Shown here: positions 5,957 through 12,057 of the stretch, in pieces
Layout: the number at the start of each line of letters is the position of its first letter
Numbering within the stretch: the stretch's first letter is position 1
From: Dehalococcoidales bacterium
Lineage (GTDB): Bacteria > Chloroflexota > Dehalococcoidia > Dehalococcoidales > UBA5627
Assembly: GCA_012520835.1 (NCBI GenBank)
Contig: JAAYNN010000136.1
Span: 1 to 12,063 of the forward strand
Reading direction: 5' to 3'
DNA length: 12,063 bases
Translations under genes and position numbers: made by a program
The notes under the pieces: model-generated
The model's database searches: none
What the model saw: only the letters and a program-made list of their open reading frames with translations
What the model was told of the DNA's origin: nothing

Positions 5957-7873
5957 ATGGCAAAAGCTATTGGAATCGATCTGGGTACTACTTTCAGTGA
6001 AGTGGCGGTGATGCAGGGCGGAGAACCGGTGGTCATTCCTTCATCCGAAGGCGGCAACACGGTTCCCTCTTTCGTGGCAATCAGCAAGTCCGGTGAAAGG
6101 CTGGTGGGGCAAATCGCCAAGCGCCAGGCAATTATCAATCCGGAAAATACCGTTTACAGCATCAAGCGTTTTATGGGGCGCAAATGGGGAGAACCTGCCG
6201 GACGTGAACTTACGGTAGAAGAAGATGCCGAGAGGAAAACATACAAGGTCGTCAAAGGTTCGAACAATGAAATAAGAGTGGTCATGGGGGGACAGGAATA
6301 CACCCCGCCCGAAATCTCGGCCATGATTCTGCAGAAACTGAAGGCGGATGCCGAGGCTTATCTGGGAGAGAAAGTAACCGATGCCGTCATTACGGTGCCG
6401 GCTTACTTCAACGATGCCCAGAGACAGGCCACCAAGGATGCCGGAAAAATCGCCGGCCTTAACGTACTGAGAATCATCAACGAGCCGACCGCTGCCTCTC
6501 TGGCTTACGGTTTGGATAAGAAAAAGGATGAAACCATCGCGGTCTACGACCTGGGCGGCGGTACTTTCGATGTTTCGATACTCGAAATCGGAGACGGTAC
6601 CTTCCAGGTTAAATCCACCAACGGCGATACCCATCTGGGCGGCGATGACTTCGACCAGAGAATTATGGATTGGTTGATTGGCGAGTTCAAGAAAGACCAG
6701 GGCATCGACCTCTCGGGTGATAAAACCGCCCTGCAGCGCTTGAAGGAAGCAGCCGAAAAGGTAAAAATAGAACTTTCCACTGTTCAAAAGGCGGAGGTCA
6801 ACCTGCCGTTTATCACTGCCGATTCCAGCGGCCCTAAGCATATGAATATCACACTCACCAGGGCAAAATTAGAGCAACTGGTAATGGATCTGGTGGAGAA
6901 AACATTGACCCCCTGCAAACAGGCAATGGCTGATGCCGGCAAAACAAACGCTCAGATTGATGAAGTGGTGCTGGTCGGAGGTCAAACCAGAATGCCGCTG
7001 GTTCAGGAAAAAGTAAAGCAGTTCTTCGGAAAAGAGCCGAATAAAGGCGTCAACCCGGATGAAGTGGTGGCAATCGGTGCCGCCATACAGGCCGGCGTAC
7101 TGAAGGGAGAGGTCAAGGATGTATTGCTTCTGGATGTTACCCCGTTGACTCTGGGTATCGAAACCCTTGGCGGAGTGGCTACCCCCTTAATCAACCGCAA
7201 CACTACCATTCCTACCTCCAAGACACAGGTCTTCAGCACTGCGGGTGATAATCAGCCCAGCGTTGAAATCCACGTTTTGCAGGGTGAACGCCCCATGGCA
7301 AACGACAACCGGACACTGGGTCGTTTCATACTCGACGGCATACTGCCGGCTCCGAGAGGCGTTCCTCAAATCGAGGTCAGTTTCGATATCGATGCCAACG
7401 GCATCCTCAGCGTCAAGGCTAAGGACAAGGGCACGGGCAAGGAACAGAAAATCACCATTACCGCTTCCAGCGGCTTGAGCAAGGAAGATATCGAAAAGAT
7501 GCAGCGCGAAGCGGAAGCCCATGCCTCGGAAGATGCCAAGAGGAAGGAAGAGGTAGAAGCCAAGAACTCTGCCGACAGCATGGCTTACAATGCCGAAAAG
7601 ATGCTTAACGATAATAAAGACAAGATTCCCGAGGAAATCAAAAAAGATATTGAAAGCAAGATAGCGGCGGTACGCAGTGCGCTCCAGGGATCCGATGTCG
7701 AGAACATCAAACAGAAGACGCAGGAGCTGTCCGAGGCTATGCAGAAAGCCGGCGCTTCCGTATACGGACAGCAGGGTGGGCAATCCGGTCCGGAGGCCGA
7801 ACCCGGCGAGGCGGAAGAATCGCCTGAAAAAGACGATGAAGGAACGGTAGAAGGGGAGTTCCGCGATGTATAA
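5957..7873 (+). CDS. dnaK: Molecular chaperone DnaK (Hsp70)
   Basis: A full-length 638-residue Hsp70 chaperone that binds exposed hydrophobic peptides in an ATP-driven cycle with DnaJ and GrpE. The nucleotide-binding domain shows GIDLGTTFSEVAV (6-18), K70, NEPTAASLAYG (175-185), DLGGGTFDVS (198-207) and VLVGGQTRMP (338-347). The linker DVLLLDVTPLTLG (388-400) leads to the substrate domain and the helical lid. The tail is acidic and ends in GEFRDV. F13 replaces the Asn usual in bacteria; an aromatic residue there is also seen in eukaryotic Hsp70. The ribosome binding site AAGGAGGAG is strong. A robust terminator follows at 7888-7932. Confidence 0.98.
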   Translation: MAKAIGIDLGTTFSEVAVMQGGEPVVIPSSEGGNTVPSFVAISKSGERLVGQIAKRQAIINPENTVYSIKRFMGRKWGEPAGRELTVEEDAERKTYKVVKGSNNEIRVVMGGQEYTPPEISAMILQKLKADAEAYLGEKVTDAVITVPAYFNDAQRQATKDAGKIAGLNVLRIINEPTAASLAYGLDKKKDETIAVYDLGGGTFDVSILEIGDGTFQVKSTNGDTHLGGDDFDQRIMDWLIGEFKKDQGIDLSGDKTALQRLKEAAEKVKIELSTVQKAEVNLPFITADSSGPKHMNITLTRAKLEQLVMDLVEKTLTPCKQAMADAGKTNAQIDEVVLVGGQTRMPLVQEKVKQFFGKEPNKGVNPDEVVAIGAAIQAGVLKGEVKDVLLLDVTPLTLGIETLGGVATPLINRNTTIPTSKTQVFSTAGDNQPSVEIHVLQGERPMANDNRTLGRFILDGILPAPRGVPQIEVSFDIDANGILSVKAKDKGTGKEQKITITASSGLSKEDIEKMQREAEAHASEDAKRKEEVEAKNSADSMAYNAEKMLNDNKDKIPEEIKKDIESKIAAVRSALQGSDVENIKQKTQELSEAMQKAGASVYGQQGGQSGPEAEPGEAEESPEKDDEGTVEGEFRDV

Positions 7874-7887
7874 AATCCTTCTGATTC

Positions 7888-7932
7888 AAGGGGAGTGAAA
7901 GTGCTTTTTCAATATATTTCACTCCCCTTTTT
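7888..7932 (+). terminator. Intrinsic terminator after dnaK
   Basis: A perfect 13-bp stem: AAGGGGAGTGAAA (7888-7900), a 16-nt loop, TTTCACTCCCCTT (7917-7929), running into five T residues. It begins 14 nt past the dnaK stop and should end most hrcA-grpE-dnaK transcripts before dnaJ. Confidence 0.93.
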
Positions 7933-7983
7933 CCAGCGGATTATATAATCCACTGGAGTAATTAAAGCTGTATGATATATAAT
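7933..7983 (+). promoter_or_regulatory. Palindrome and -10-like boxes between dnaK and dnaJ
   Basis: Positions 7933-7956 are a near-perfect palindrome: CCAG, one mismatch, GGATTAT/ATAATCC, one mismatch, CTGG. It contains TATAAT (7944-7949). A second TATAAT lies at 7978-7983. Neither has a good -35 box at 16-18 bp, so promoter activity is uncertain. A promoter here would read straight into the next hairpin at 7997-8022. The palindrome looks like a binding site for a dimeric regulator, which I cannot name. Confidence 0.4.
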
Positions 7984-7996
7984 AGTAAGGTTAACT

Positions 7997-8022
7997 AAAA
8001 AAGGGGTAGCGCCCCTTTTTTT
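7997..8022 (+). terminator. Second terminator-like hairpin, upstream of dnaJ
   Basis: AAAAAAGGGG (7997-8006), a 5-nt loop, then CCCCTTTTTTT (8012-8022). This is a typical intrinsic terminator shape 46 nt before the dnaJ start. Placed ahead of the gene it may act as an attenuator. Its left arm can also pair with the CCCCTTTTT end of the dnaK terminator (7924-7932), so alternative folds are possible. Confidence 0.75.
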
Positions 8023-8068
8023 AAACGCGTGATATTTAACCGGATAAGAGGACGGAAATTGATATAAA

Positions 8069-9145
8069 ATGGCACCCAAAAAAGATTATTATGAAGTTCT
8101 GGGCGTAGGCAGAAACGCCAGCGCCGATGAGATAAAAAAGGCCTTTCGCAAACTTGCTTTCCAGTATCATCCCGACCACAATCAGGGCAACGACTCGGAA
8201 GCTAAATTCAAGGAAATAAACGAAGCCTACGGGGTGCTTTCCGACGATGAGAAGCGCGCCGCTTACGACCGCTTCGGACATGCCGGCGTGGACGGTTCGT
8301 TTGGCCAGGGATTCGGCGATTTCGGTTTTGGTGCCGGTTTCGGCAGTATTTTCGAGGACTTTTTCGATGCTTTCGGCGGAGGCGGTGGACGTAGAAGCGC
8401 CCGGCGCGGAGCCGACCTGCATCAAAAGATAACTATTACTTTTGAGGAAGCGGCACTCGGCTGCAGCGCTGACATCAGGATTAACCGTTCCGAGCAGTGT
8501 TCCAACTGCAGCGGCAGCGGTGCCCGTCCCGGCAGCCAGACCAGCCGCTGTTCCGATTGCAACGGCAGCGGAAAGGTCAAGCGCGTCCAGCAGAGCCTTT
8601 TCGGACAATTTACCAATATTACCACCTGCCAGAAATGCTACGGCGAGGGCAGCATCATCACCGACCCCTGCCCCGAATGCAAAGGCTCCGGCAAGGAACG
8701 AAAAGAACATACTATGAAATTGAAAGTGCCGGCCGGAATTGATGACGGCAGCACTCTGAAATTGAGCGGACAGGGGGATATCGGCGATAAAGGTGCACTT
8801 CCCGGAGACCTTTTTGTTGCCATTGAAGTAAAGCCGCACGACTTCTTTGCTAGAGAGGGAACTAATATTATTTACGACCTCAAGGTCAATTTCGCTCAGG
8901 CTGCACTCGGTACCGAAGTCGACATCCCGACATTATACGGCGATGAGAAGCTTAAGGTGCCGCCGGGCAGTCAACCGGGCAGAATTTTTACATTGAAAGG
9001 CAAGGGCATTCAGCACCTGCGCCGCAATACCAGGGGAGATCAACTGGTCAGGCTGATTGTACAGACTCCCGAAAAGCTTACCAGGGAACAGCGCAGGTTA
9101 TTCGAAGAACTCGAAAAGAGCTTTGCCGCAGATGGGAAAAAATAA
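8069..9145 (+). CDS. dnaJ: Chaperone DnaJ (Hsp40, class A)
   Basis: A 358-residue class A J-domain protein that stimulates the ATPase of DnaK and delivers substrates. The J domain (about 5-70) has the essential HPD at 34-36. A Gly/Phe-rich region follows (about 76-106). The zinc-binding region has four CxxCxGxG repeats at 144, 161, 187 and 201, all intact. The C-terminal substrate domains follow. It is slightly shorter than the 370-380 residues common in the family. The start is the first ATG after an in-frame TGA at 8060. A possible GAGGA lies 16 bases upstream, so initiation looks weak. It is cut off from dnaK by two terminator-like hairpins, so expression is probably lower or separately controlled. 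Confidence 0.97.
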   Translation: MAPKKDYYEVLGVGRNASADEIKKAFRKLAFQYHPDHNQGNDSEAKFKEINEAYGVLSDDEKRAAYDRFGHAGVDGSFGQGFGDFGFGAGFGSIFEDFFDAFGGGGGRRSARRGADLHQKITITFEEAALGCSADIRINRSEQCSNCSGSGARPGSQTSRCSDCNGSGKVKRVQQSLFGQFTNITTCQKCYGEGSIITDPCPECKGSGKERKEHTMKLKVPAGIDDGSTLKLSGQGDIGDKGALPGDLFVAIEVKPHDFFAREGTNIIYDLKVNFAQAALGTEVDIPTLYGDEKLKVPPGSQPGRIFTLKGKGIQHLRRNTRGDQLVRLIVQTPEKLTREQRRLFEELEKSFAADGKK

Positions 9146-9170
9146 AGCGGGCTTTATAACTCTTTGATAA

Positions 9171-9200
9171 ATGGATTATCCTTTATTTACATAATCCCAT
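9171..9200 (+). terminator. Hairpin downstream of dnaJ
   Basis: GATTAT arms (ATGGATTAT and ATAATCCCAT, one bulged base) with an 11-nt AT-rich loop, 25 nt past the dnaJ stop. No T-run follows, so termination is uncertain. The GGATTAT/ATAATCC arms repeat the core of the palindrome found upstream of dnaJ. Confidence 0.35.
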
Positions 9201-9235
9201 AAATCAAATAAAAACCGCTCGTGTTCTTCGTCGGG

Positions 9236-9305
9236 TTCAGAATGAGCGGATATTATCAGAGCATTATCGAAGGCTGTTGAGTTCCGTAGTTCGGAACGAA
9301 ATCCC
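9236..9305 (+). repeat. R1 dispersed repeat, copy B
   Basis: This 70-nt segment matches copy C (11816-11885) at 65 of 70 positions and the inverted copy A at 65 of 70. It contains the GTTCCG-TAGTT-CGGAAC hairpin. Just beyond, CCGAC/GTCGG (9303-9314) forms another small stem. It sits between the convergent dnaJ and HIT genes. Nothing in 9146-9440 looks coding. Confidence 0.8.
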
Positions 9306-9350
9306 GACAGGTCGGCATCGAACCATAACGGTCATGATTAAATAAATTCG

Positions 9351-9400
9351 AACATTTCGTTCGCCCAGAGCTTGTCGAAGGGTTAAACGAACGGAATGTT
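9351..9400. repeat. Long hairpin in the convergent spacer
   Basis: A 13-bp stem with one G-T pair: AACATTTCGTTCG (9351-9363) against CGAACGGAATGTT (9388-9400). The loop contains a segment like GAGCTTGTCGAAGGG, which recurs inverted at about 11943-11962. It ends about 40 nt past the HIT stop codon and could serve as a terminator for that operon, though no clear T-run is present. It may be the trailing part of the R1 element. Confidence 0.55.
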
Positions 9401-9440
9401 TTATAACCTCGAGCCAATTCAATGTGAGTATAGCCTGATT

Positions 9441-9785
9441 TTAATCGAAATTGCCGGACATCGGCCGGCCGCCCAGAACGTGGATGTGCAGGTGGGCTAC
9501 TAACTGCCCGGCGTTTTTCCCGTTGTTTACGACCAGCCTGTAACCGCTTTCGCAAATTCCCTGTTCTTTAGCTGCTTTATTGGCGACGGCAATCATGTTG
9601 CCCATCAGCGTATTATCCGTCGGCGATATGTCTGACAGCATGGCGATATGCTTGACAGGGATGACCAGCAGGTGGGTGGGGGTGAGGGGATTAATATCGC
9701 GGATAACGACTATTTCAGCGTCCTTGTAAACGAAATCACCGGGGATCTTGCCGTTTATTATCTTGCAGAAAATGCAATCTTCCAT
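9441..9785 (-). CDS. HIT-family nucleotide-binding protein
   Basis: A 114-residue histidine-triad protein of the HINT branch, which hydrolyses nucleoside phosphoramidates or related AMP conjugates in the cytoplasm. The catalytic HLHIHVLGGR motif is at 98-107. CIFC (4-7) is the usual zinc-binding pair of this branch, and the N-terminal EDCIFCKIINGKIPGDFVY is highly typical. The start is ATG at 9785, with GGAGG nine bases upstream inside the end of the fumarase gene. An upstream in-frame start (9860) would add residues unlike any HIT protein and overlap the fumarase gene, so I rejected it. The 4-nt gap to that gene marks a two-gene operon. Confidence 0.94.
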   Translation of the reverse strand: MEDCIFCKIINGKIPGDFVYKDAEIVVIRDINPLTPTHLLVIPVKHIAMLSDISPTDNTLMGNMIAVANKAAKEQGICESGYRLVVNNGKNAGQLVAHLHIHVLGGRPMSGNFD

Positions 9786-9789
9786 AAAA

Positions 9790-10350
9790 TTAAACCTCCG
9801 TTTTGCGGTATGCCGCCCGGCCTGTTGCATACATGTCATTGCCGTAAATGTCGTTGGCAACGATGGCGGGCAAATCCTCTATTTTTAATCTCATCACGGC
9901 TTCTGCAGCCAGTTCGGGATAGGCGATGACCTCCGCTTTTTTAATGCACTTTGAAATCAGTGCACCGGCTCCGCCGAATGTAACTAAATACACGGCGTTG
10001 TATTTTTTCAGAGCTTGTATTACCTCGGAGGAGCGGTTTCCCTTGCCGATTATGGCTCTCAATCCCTTAGACAATAGCTGCGGTGTGTATCCGTCCATGC
10101 GGCTGGAGGTGGTCGGTCCTGCCGAGCCGATGACATGTCCGGGGCGGGCGGGGGAGGGTCCCATGTAATAAATGGTCTGCCCCCTGATATCGAACGGCAA
10201 TTTTTCACCCTTTTCAAGGGATTGAATCATTTTAAGGTGTGCCGCATCGCGTGCAGTGTAGATAGTTCCCGAAATGAGAACCTTCGTTCCCGTTTTCATG
10301 TCTTTTATTATTTTTTCATCGATGGGCGATGTGATTTTAAGTGTTTCCAT
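9790..10350 (-). CDS. Class I fumarate hydratase / tartrate dehydratase beta subunit
   Basis: A 186-residue C-terminal (beta) subunit of two-part class I Fe-S fumarase or L-tartrate dehydratase, which interconverts fumarate and malate or dehydrates tartrate. Recognisable segments are GTIYTARDAAHLK (28-40), YYMGPSPARPGHVIGSAGPT (61-80), MDGYTP (85-90) and IGKGNRS (101-107). The usual tail around LPAIVANDIYGNDMY is present. The length is normal for a split beta subunit. The Fe-S cluster sits mainly in the alpha subunit, which normally lies directly upstream. Here the upstream neighbour is a toxin-antitoxin pair, so the alpha gene must be elsewhere or lost. It has its own promoter at 10387-10415. 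Substrate cannot be told from sequence alone. Confidence 0.9.
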   Translation of the reverse strand: METLKITSPIDEKIIKDMKTGTKVLISGTIYTARDAAHLKMIQSLEKGEKLPFDIRGQTIYYMGPSPARPGHVIGSAGPTTSSRMDGYTPQLLSKGLRAIIGKGNRSSEVIQALKKYNAVYLVTFGGAGALISKCIKKAEVIAYPELAAEAVMRLKIEDLPAIVANDIYGNDMYATGRAAYRKTEV

Positions 10351-10386
10351 TTTTATTCCCGCGTCCGCCGTCTCTTAACGGTTTTT

Positions 10387-10415
10387 ATTGTAGGTCAAGA
10401 GATATAAATATTCAA
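10387..10415 (-). promoter_or_regulatory. Promoter of the fumarase beta-HIT operon
   Basis: On the minus strand TTGAAT (10415-10410), a 17-bp spacer and TACAAT (10392-10387). This would give a leader of about 30 nt before the fumarase gene. It suggests that the gene is expressed on its own and is not merely a broken operon end. Confidence 0.6.
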
Positions 10416-10459
10416 ATGATTAACAGATAACCAAAGCACTCGTAATTACGGGAGGTTTT

Positions 10460-10789
10460 TTATGGATGCGGGATGATGGCGATTACAGTAATTATAGCAA
10501 TACGATTTCCATTTTCGTCTATCTCGTCGTTTCCATAATGCCAGAATACTCTGTATGCAGAAGGGGTATTCTGCTGGACATAGGCCTCGAACACCTTTTT
10601 ATTGTAACGTTTCGATAGCGATTCGTATTCGTGGGTCTGCAACGATCTGGAACGGAGATTGGTTTCCAGTAATCCCAGAGTTTTTCGTATTTGCTTAAGC
10701 ACGCCTTCAAGTGAAGGGTCATTTTCAATTCTTGCGAGCTGTTCGTTAGCTGTAGGGGAAAGTCGTAATTTATGATTTATCGGCGGCAT
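10460..10789 (-). CDS. RelE/ParE-like toxin
   Basis: A 109-residue protein resembling RelE-family toxins, many of which cleave mRNA on the ribosome. Visible features are an N-terminal helical half with QLARIENDPSLEGVLKQIRK and a beta-rich half with SLQTHEYESLS, KVFEAYVQQNTPSAYRVFW and ITVIAIIPHP. I chose ATG at 10789; an in-frame TTG at 10798 would add three residues. The gene overlaps the antitoxin by 20 nt, so translation is probably coupled. No clear ribosome binding site is seen. Catalytic residues of RelE-like toxins vary, and I cannot assign them. The toxin role rests on size, fold-like pattern and the partner gene. Confidence 0.75.
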   Translation of the reverse strand: MPPINHKLRLSPTANEQLARIENDPSLEGVLKQIRKTLGLLETNLRSRSLQTHEYESLSKRYNKKVFEAYVQQNTPSAYRVFWHYGNDEIDENGNRIAIITVIAIIPHP

Positions 10790-11072
10790 ACTTTGCAAAC
10801 GAACCCCTGTCGATTAATTGTCCGTTATTAGATTCAGCCATACCCTCGTCGAGTGCAGCTAAAACAGCTTTATCTTCGAAAATCCAGGCTTCGGATGCCG
10901 GTATAGTCACCTGTGGATCCAAAATGATTTGTCCATAGCTGTTGGTATATACGTGATAAACAATGTCTTTACCTGCCAGTACTGTTTCGGGGAGTACCAC
11001 TCTTCTTCTGGAATCGGGTTTCACGTTGCCGGATACACGTGTAAGCTTTTCGTCTCTTATAATTGTTGCCAT
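10770..11072 (-). CDS. AbrB/SpoVT-type antitoxin
   Basis: A 100-residue protein that likely neutralises the toxin encoded next to it and represses the pair. The N-terminal half (about 8-53), SGNVKPDSRRRVVLPETVL then VYTNSYGQIILDP, fits a swapped-hairpin AbrB DNA-binding domain. The C-terminal half (WIFEDKAVLAALDEGMAESN and GSFAKYAADKS) resembles toxin-binding tails. The ATG at 11072 has AAGGTGAA five bases upstream. It is the first gene of the pair, which is the usual order. A promoter lies at 11105-11133. Confidence 0.78.
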   Translation of the reverse strand: MATIIRDEKLTRVSGNVKPDSRRRVVLPETVLAGKDIVYHVYTNSYGQIILDPQVTIPASEAWIFEDKAVLAALDEGMAESNNGQLIDRGSFAKYAADKS

Positions 11073-11104
11073 ATGTTCACCTTATCGATTATTTGTATAT
11101 TAGT

Positions 11105-11133
11105 ATCATACCACTGTCGGGGAATAGTTACAA
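11105..11133 (-). promoter_or_regulatory. Promoter of the toxin-antitoxin pair
   Basis: On the minus strand TTGTAA (11133-11128), 17 bp, then TATGAT (11110-11105), preceded by TGG, an extended -10 motif. A dyad TGGGT, AAA, ACCCA (11135-11147) lies just upstream of the -35 box and could be an operator for the antitoxin. Confidence 0.65.
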
Positions 11134-11199
11134 GTGGGTAAAACCCAATTATCCTGAATGTATGAAAAAGTTCTTTCACTCCATGGGAAGCGACGAATC

Positions 11200-11254
11200 T
11201 CAATTTATCTTACCGAATTTAATATCCCGACCGCGAGGTTGTGGGAAATTTATT
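11200..11254. repeat. R2 dispersed repeat, second copy
   Basis: Matches 2705-2759 at 46 of 55 positions. The hairpin here is TCCC-GACC, a GCGA loop, GGTT-GT-GGGA, with GCGA a GNRA-type tetraloop if transcribed. The spacer 11073-11359 holds this repeat and two promoters; no gene was seen in it. Confidence 0.7.
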
Positions 11255-11283
11255 AAAAAAGCAGAAAATATATCCTTAACCTA

Positions 11284-11313
11284 TTGACTGTGATATCCAG
11301 CACTAACTAATAT
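11284..11313 (+). promoter_or_regulatory. Probable promoter of the lipoprotein gene
   Basis: TTGACT (11284-11289), an 18-bp spacer and TAATAT (11308-11313). A perfect TATAAT at 11311-11316 overlaps but would need a 21-bp spacer. The leader would be about 40 nt. Confidence 0.5.
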
Positions 11314-11359
11314 AATAAAGAAACGTTATAAATTATAAAGGAGAGGAGGGAAATAAGAG

Positions 11360-11788
11360 ATGCGCAGGATTTTAGCGGTAATAATTTTAATAGCTGTATT
11401 ACTATGTTTAGCTGGCTGTAAAGGCACTCCGGCAACAGTAACGGTACCGACGACAAAAACGGAAACGTCGATATCGGCAATTGTGGTAACCGTTACGACA
11501 ACCAGTCCGGTTACTACTACTTCTACATACACCAGAACACAGCTGACAACTATCCCGACAACAGTTACTGCAACGGTAATTTCTCCGCTGGTCATTTCCG
11601 TCACGACAACCAGTCCGGTATACACGACCTATACTAAAACCAGCACGATAGTTGATACAGTTACGACCACCAGGACACCGACAGTCTATTACACTTCGAC
11701 AATTACATACCTGTCTCCGGTGGTAACTACGATTACATTGACGACTACGAAGACGGTAACAACAACTGTTACAACGTCACCGCCATAG
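11360..11788 (+). CDS. Threonine-rich lipoprotein
   Basis: A 142-residue secreted lipoprotein of unknown function. The signal peptide is RR, a hydrophobic core, and the lipobox LAGC with lipid-anchored Cys at 20. The mature part is about 42% threonine (52 of 123 by hand count), with Val, Ser and Pro, no further Cys and few charges. The heptad VTTTSPV occurs at 45-51 and 81-87, coded by near-identical DNA, which points to growth by internal duplication. Such chains are usually extended and may be O-glycosylated; a surface stalk or spacer is a plausible role. A strong GAGGAGGG site lies nine bases before the ATG. No catalytic motif is visible. It stands alone, upstream of R1 copy C. Confidence 0.8.
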   Translation: MRRILAVIILIAVLLCLAGCKGTPATVTVPTTKTETSISAIVVTVTTTSPVTTTSTYTRTQLTTIPTTVTATVISPLVISVTTTSPVYTTYTKTSTIVDTVTTTRTPTVYYTSTITYLSPVVTTITLTTTKTVTTTVTTSPP

Positions 11789-11815
11789 GGTTTCTTTTCG
11801 TCCACCCTTTGTAGT

Positions 11816-11885
11816 CTCAGGATGCGCGGATATTATCAGAGCATTATTGAGGGCTGTTGAGTTCCGTAGTTCGGAACGAAATCCC
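11816..11885 (+). repeat. R1 dispersed repeat, copy C
   Basis: The third copy of the 70-nt element, 27 nt past the lipoprotein stop. After the core, TCCCG/CGGGA (11882-11898) makes a further small stem. The minus strand of this part reads GGTTCGATCCC, which looks like a tRNA T-arm, but no tRNA surrounds it. Confidence 0.8.
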
Positions 11886-11931
11886 GACAGGCCGGGATCG
11901 AACCATAATGGCGGCAAATTAAACTAGATTT

Positions 11932-11969
11932 CCGTTCATTTGGCCCTTCGACAAGTTCAGGGCGAACGG
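11932..11969. repeat. Hairpin trailing R1 copy C
   Basis: CCGTTC (11932-11937) and GAACGG (11964-11969) flank a segment with CCCTTCGACAAG, which is the inverse of a segment in 9364-9383. It corresponds to the hairpin that trails copy B. Nothing in 11789-12063 looks coding. Confidence 0.5.
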
Positions 11970-12037
11970 CAACCTTATTGCTCCCTGATACCGTAGTCCC
12001 AATTTATCGGGATTTCTCCCCACTCCCCAGATCCTTC

Positions 12038-12057
12038 AGTCCCGACTTGTCGGGGCT
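12038..12057. repeat. Short TCCCGA/TCGGGA-type hairpin
   Basis: An 8-bp stem with one G-T pair, AGTCCCGA, CTTG, TCGGGGCT. A weaker relative lies at 11997-12012 (TCCC/GGGA), and a longer one at 89-118. These are small repeated hairpins of the same intergenic family. Confidence 0.5.

Noticed and set aside
6041..6841. A 266-codon frame antisense to dnaK
   Set aside because: It mirrors a highly conserved gene, has no recognisable domain and is a codon-bias shadow.
8036..8839. A 267-codon frame antisense to dnaJ
   Set aside because: Gly/Ala-rich shadow of the dnaJ G/F and zinc regions, with no independent support.
9786..9860. An upstream start for the HIT gene
   Set aside because: It would overlap the fumarase gene by about 70 nt and add residues not seen in HIT proteins. 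The ATG at 9785 has GGAGG and the family's usual N-terminus.
10450..10475. Plus-strand GGGAGG followed by ATG
   Set aside because: The frame stops after four codons, and the segment is the end of the toxin gene on the other strand.
11893..11903. tRNA T-arm-like GGTTCGATCCC on the minus strand
   Set aside because: No acceptor stem, anticodon arm or D arm can be built around it; it belongs to the R1 repeat.
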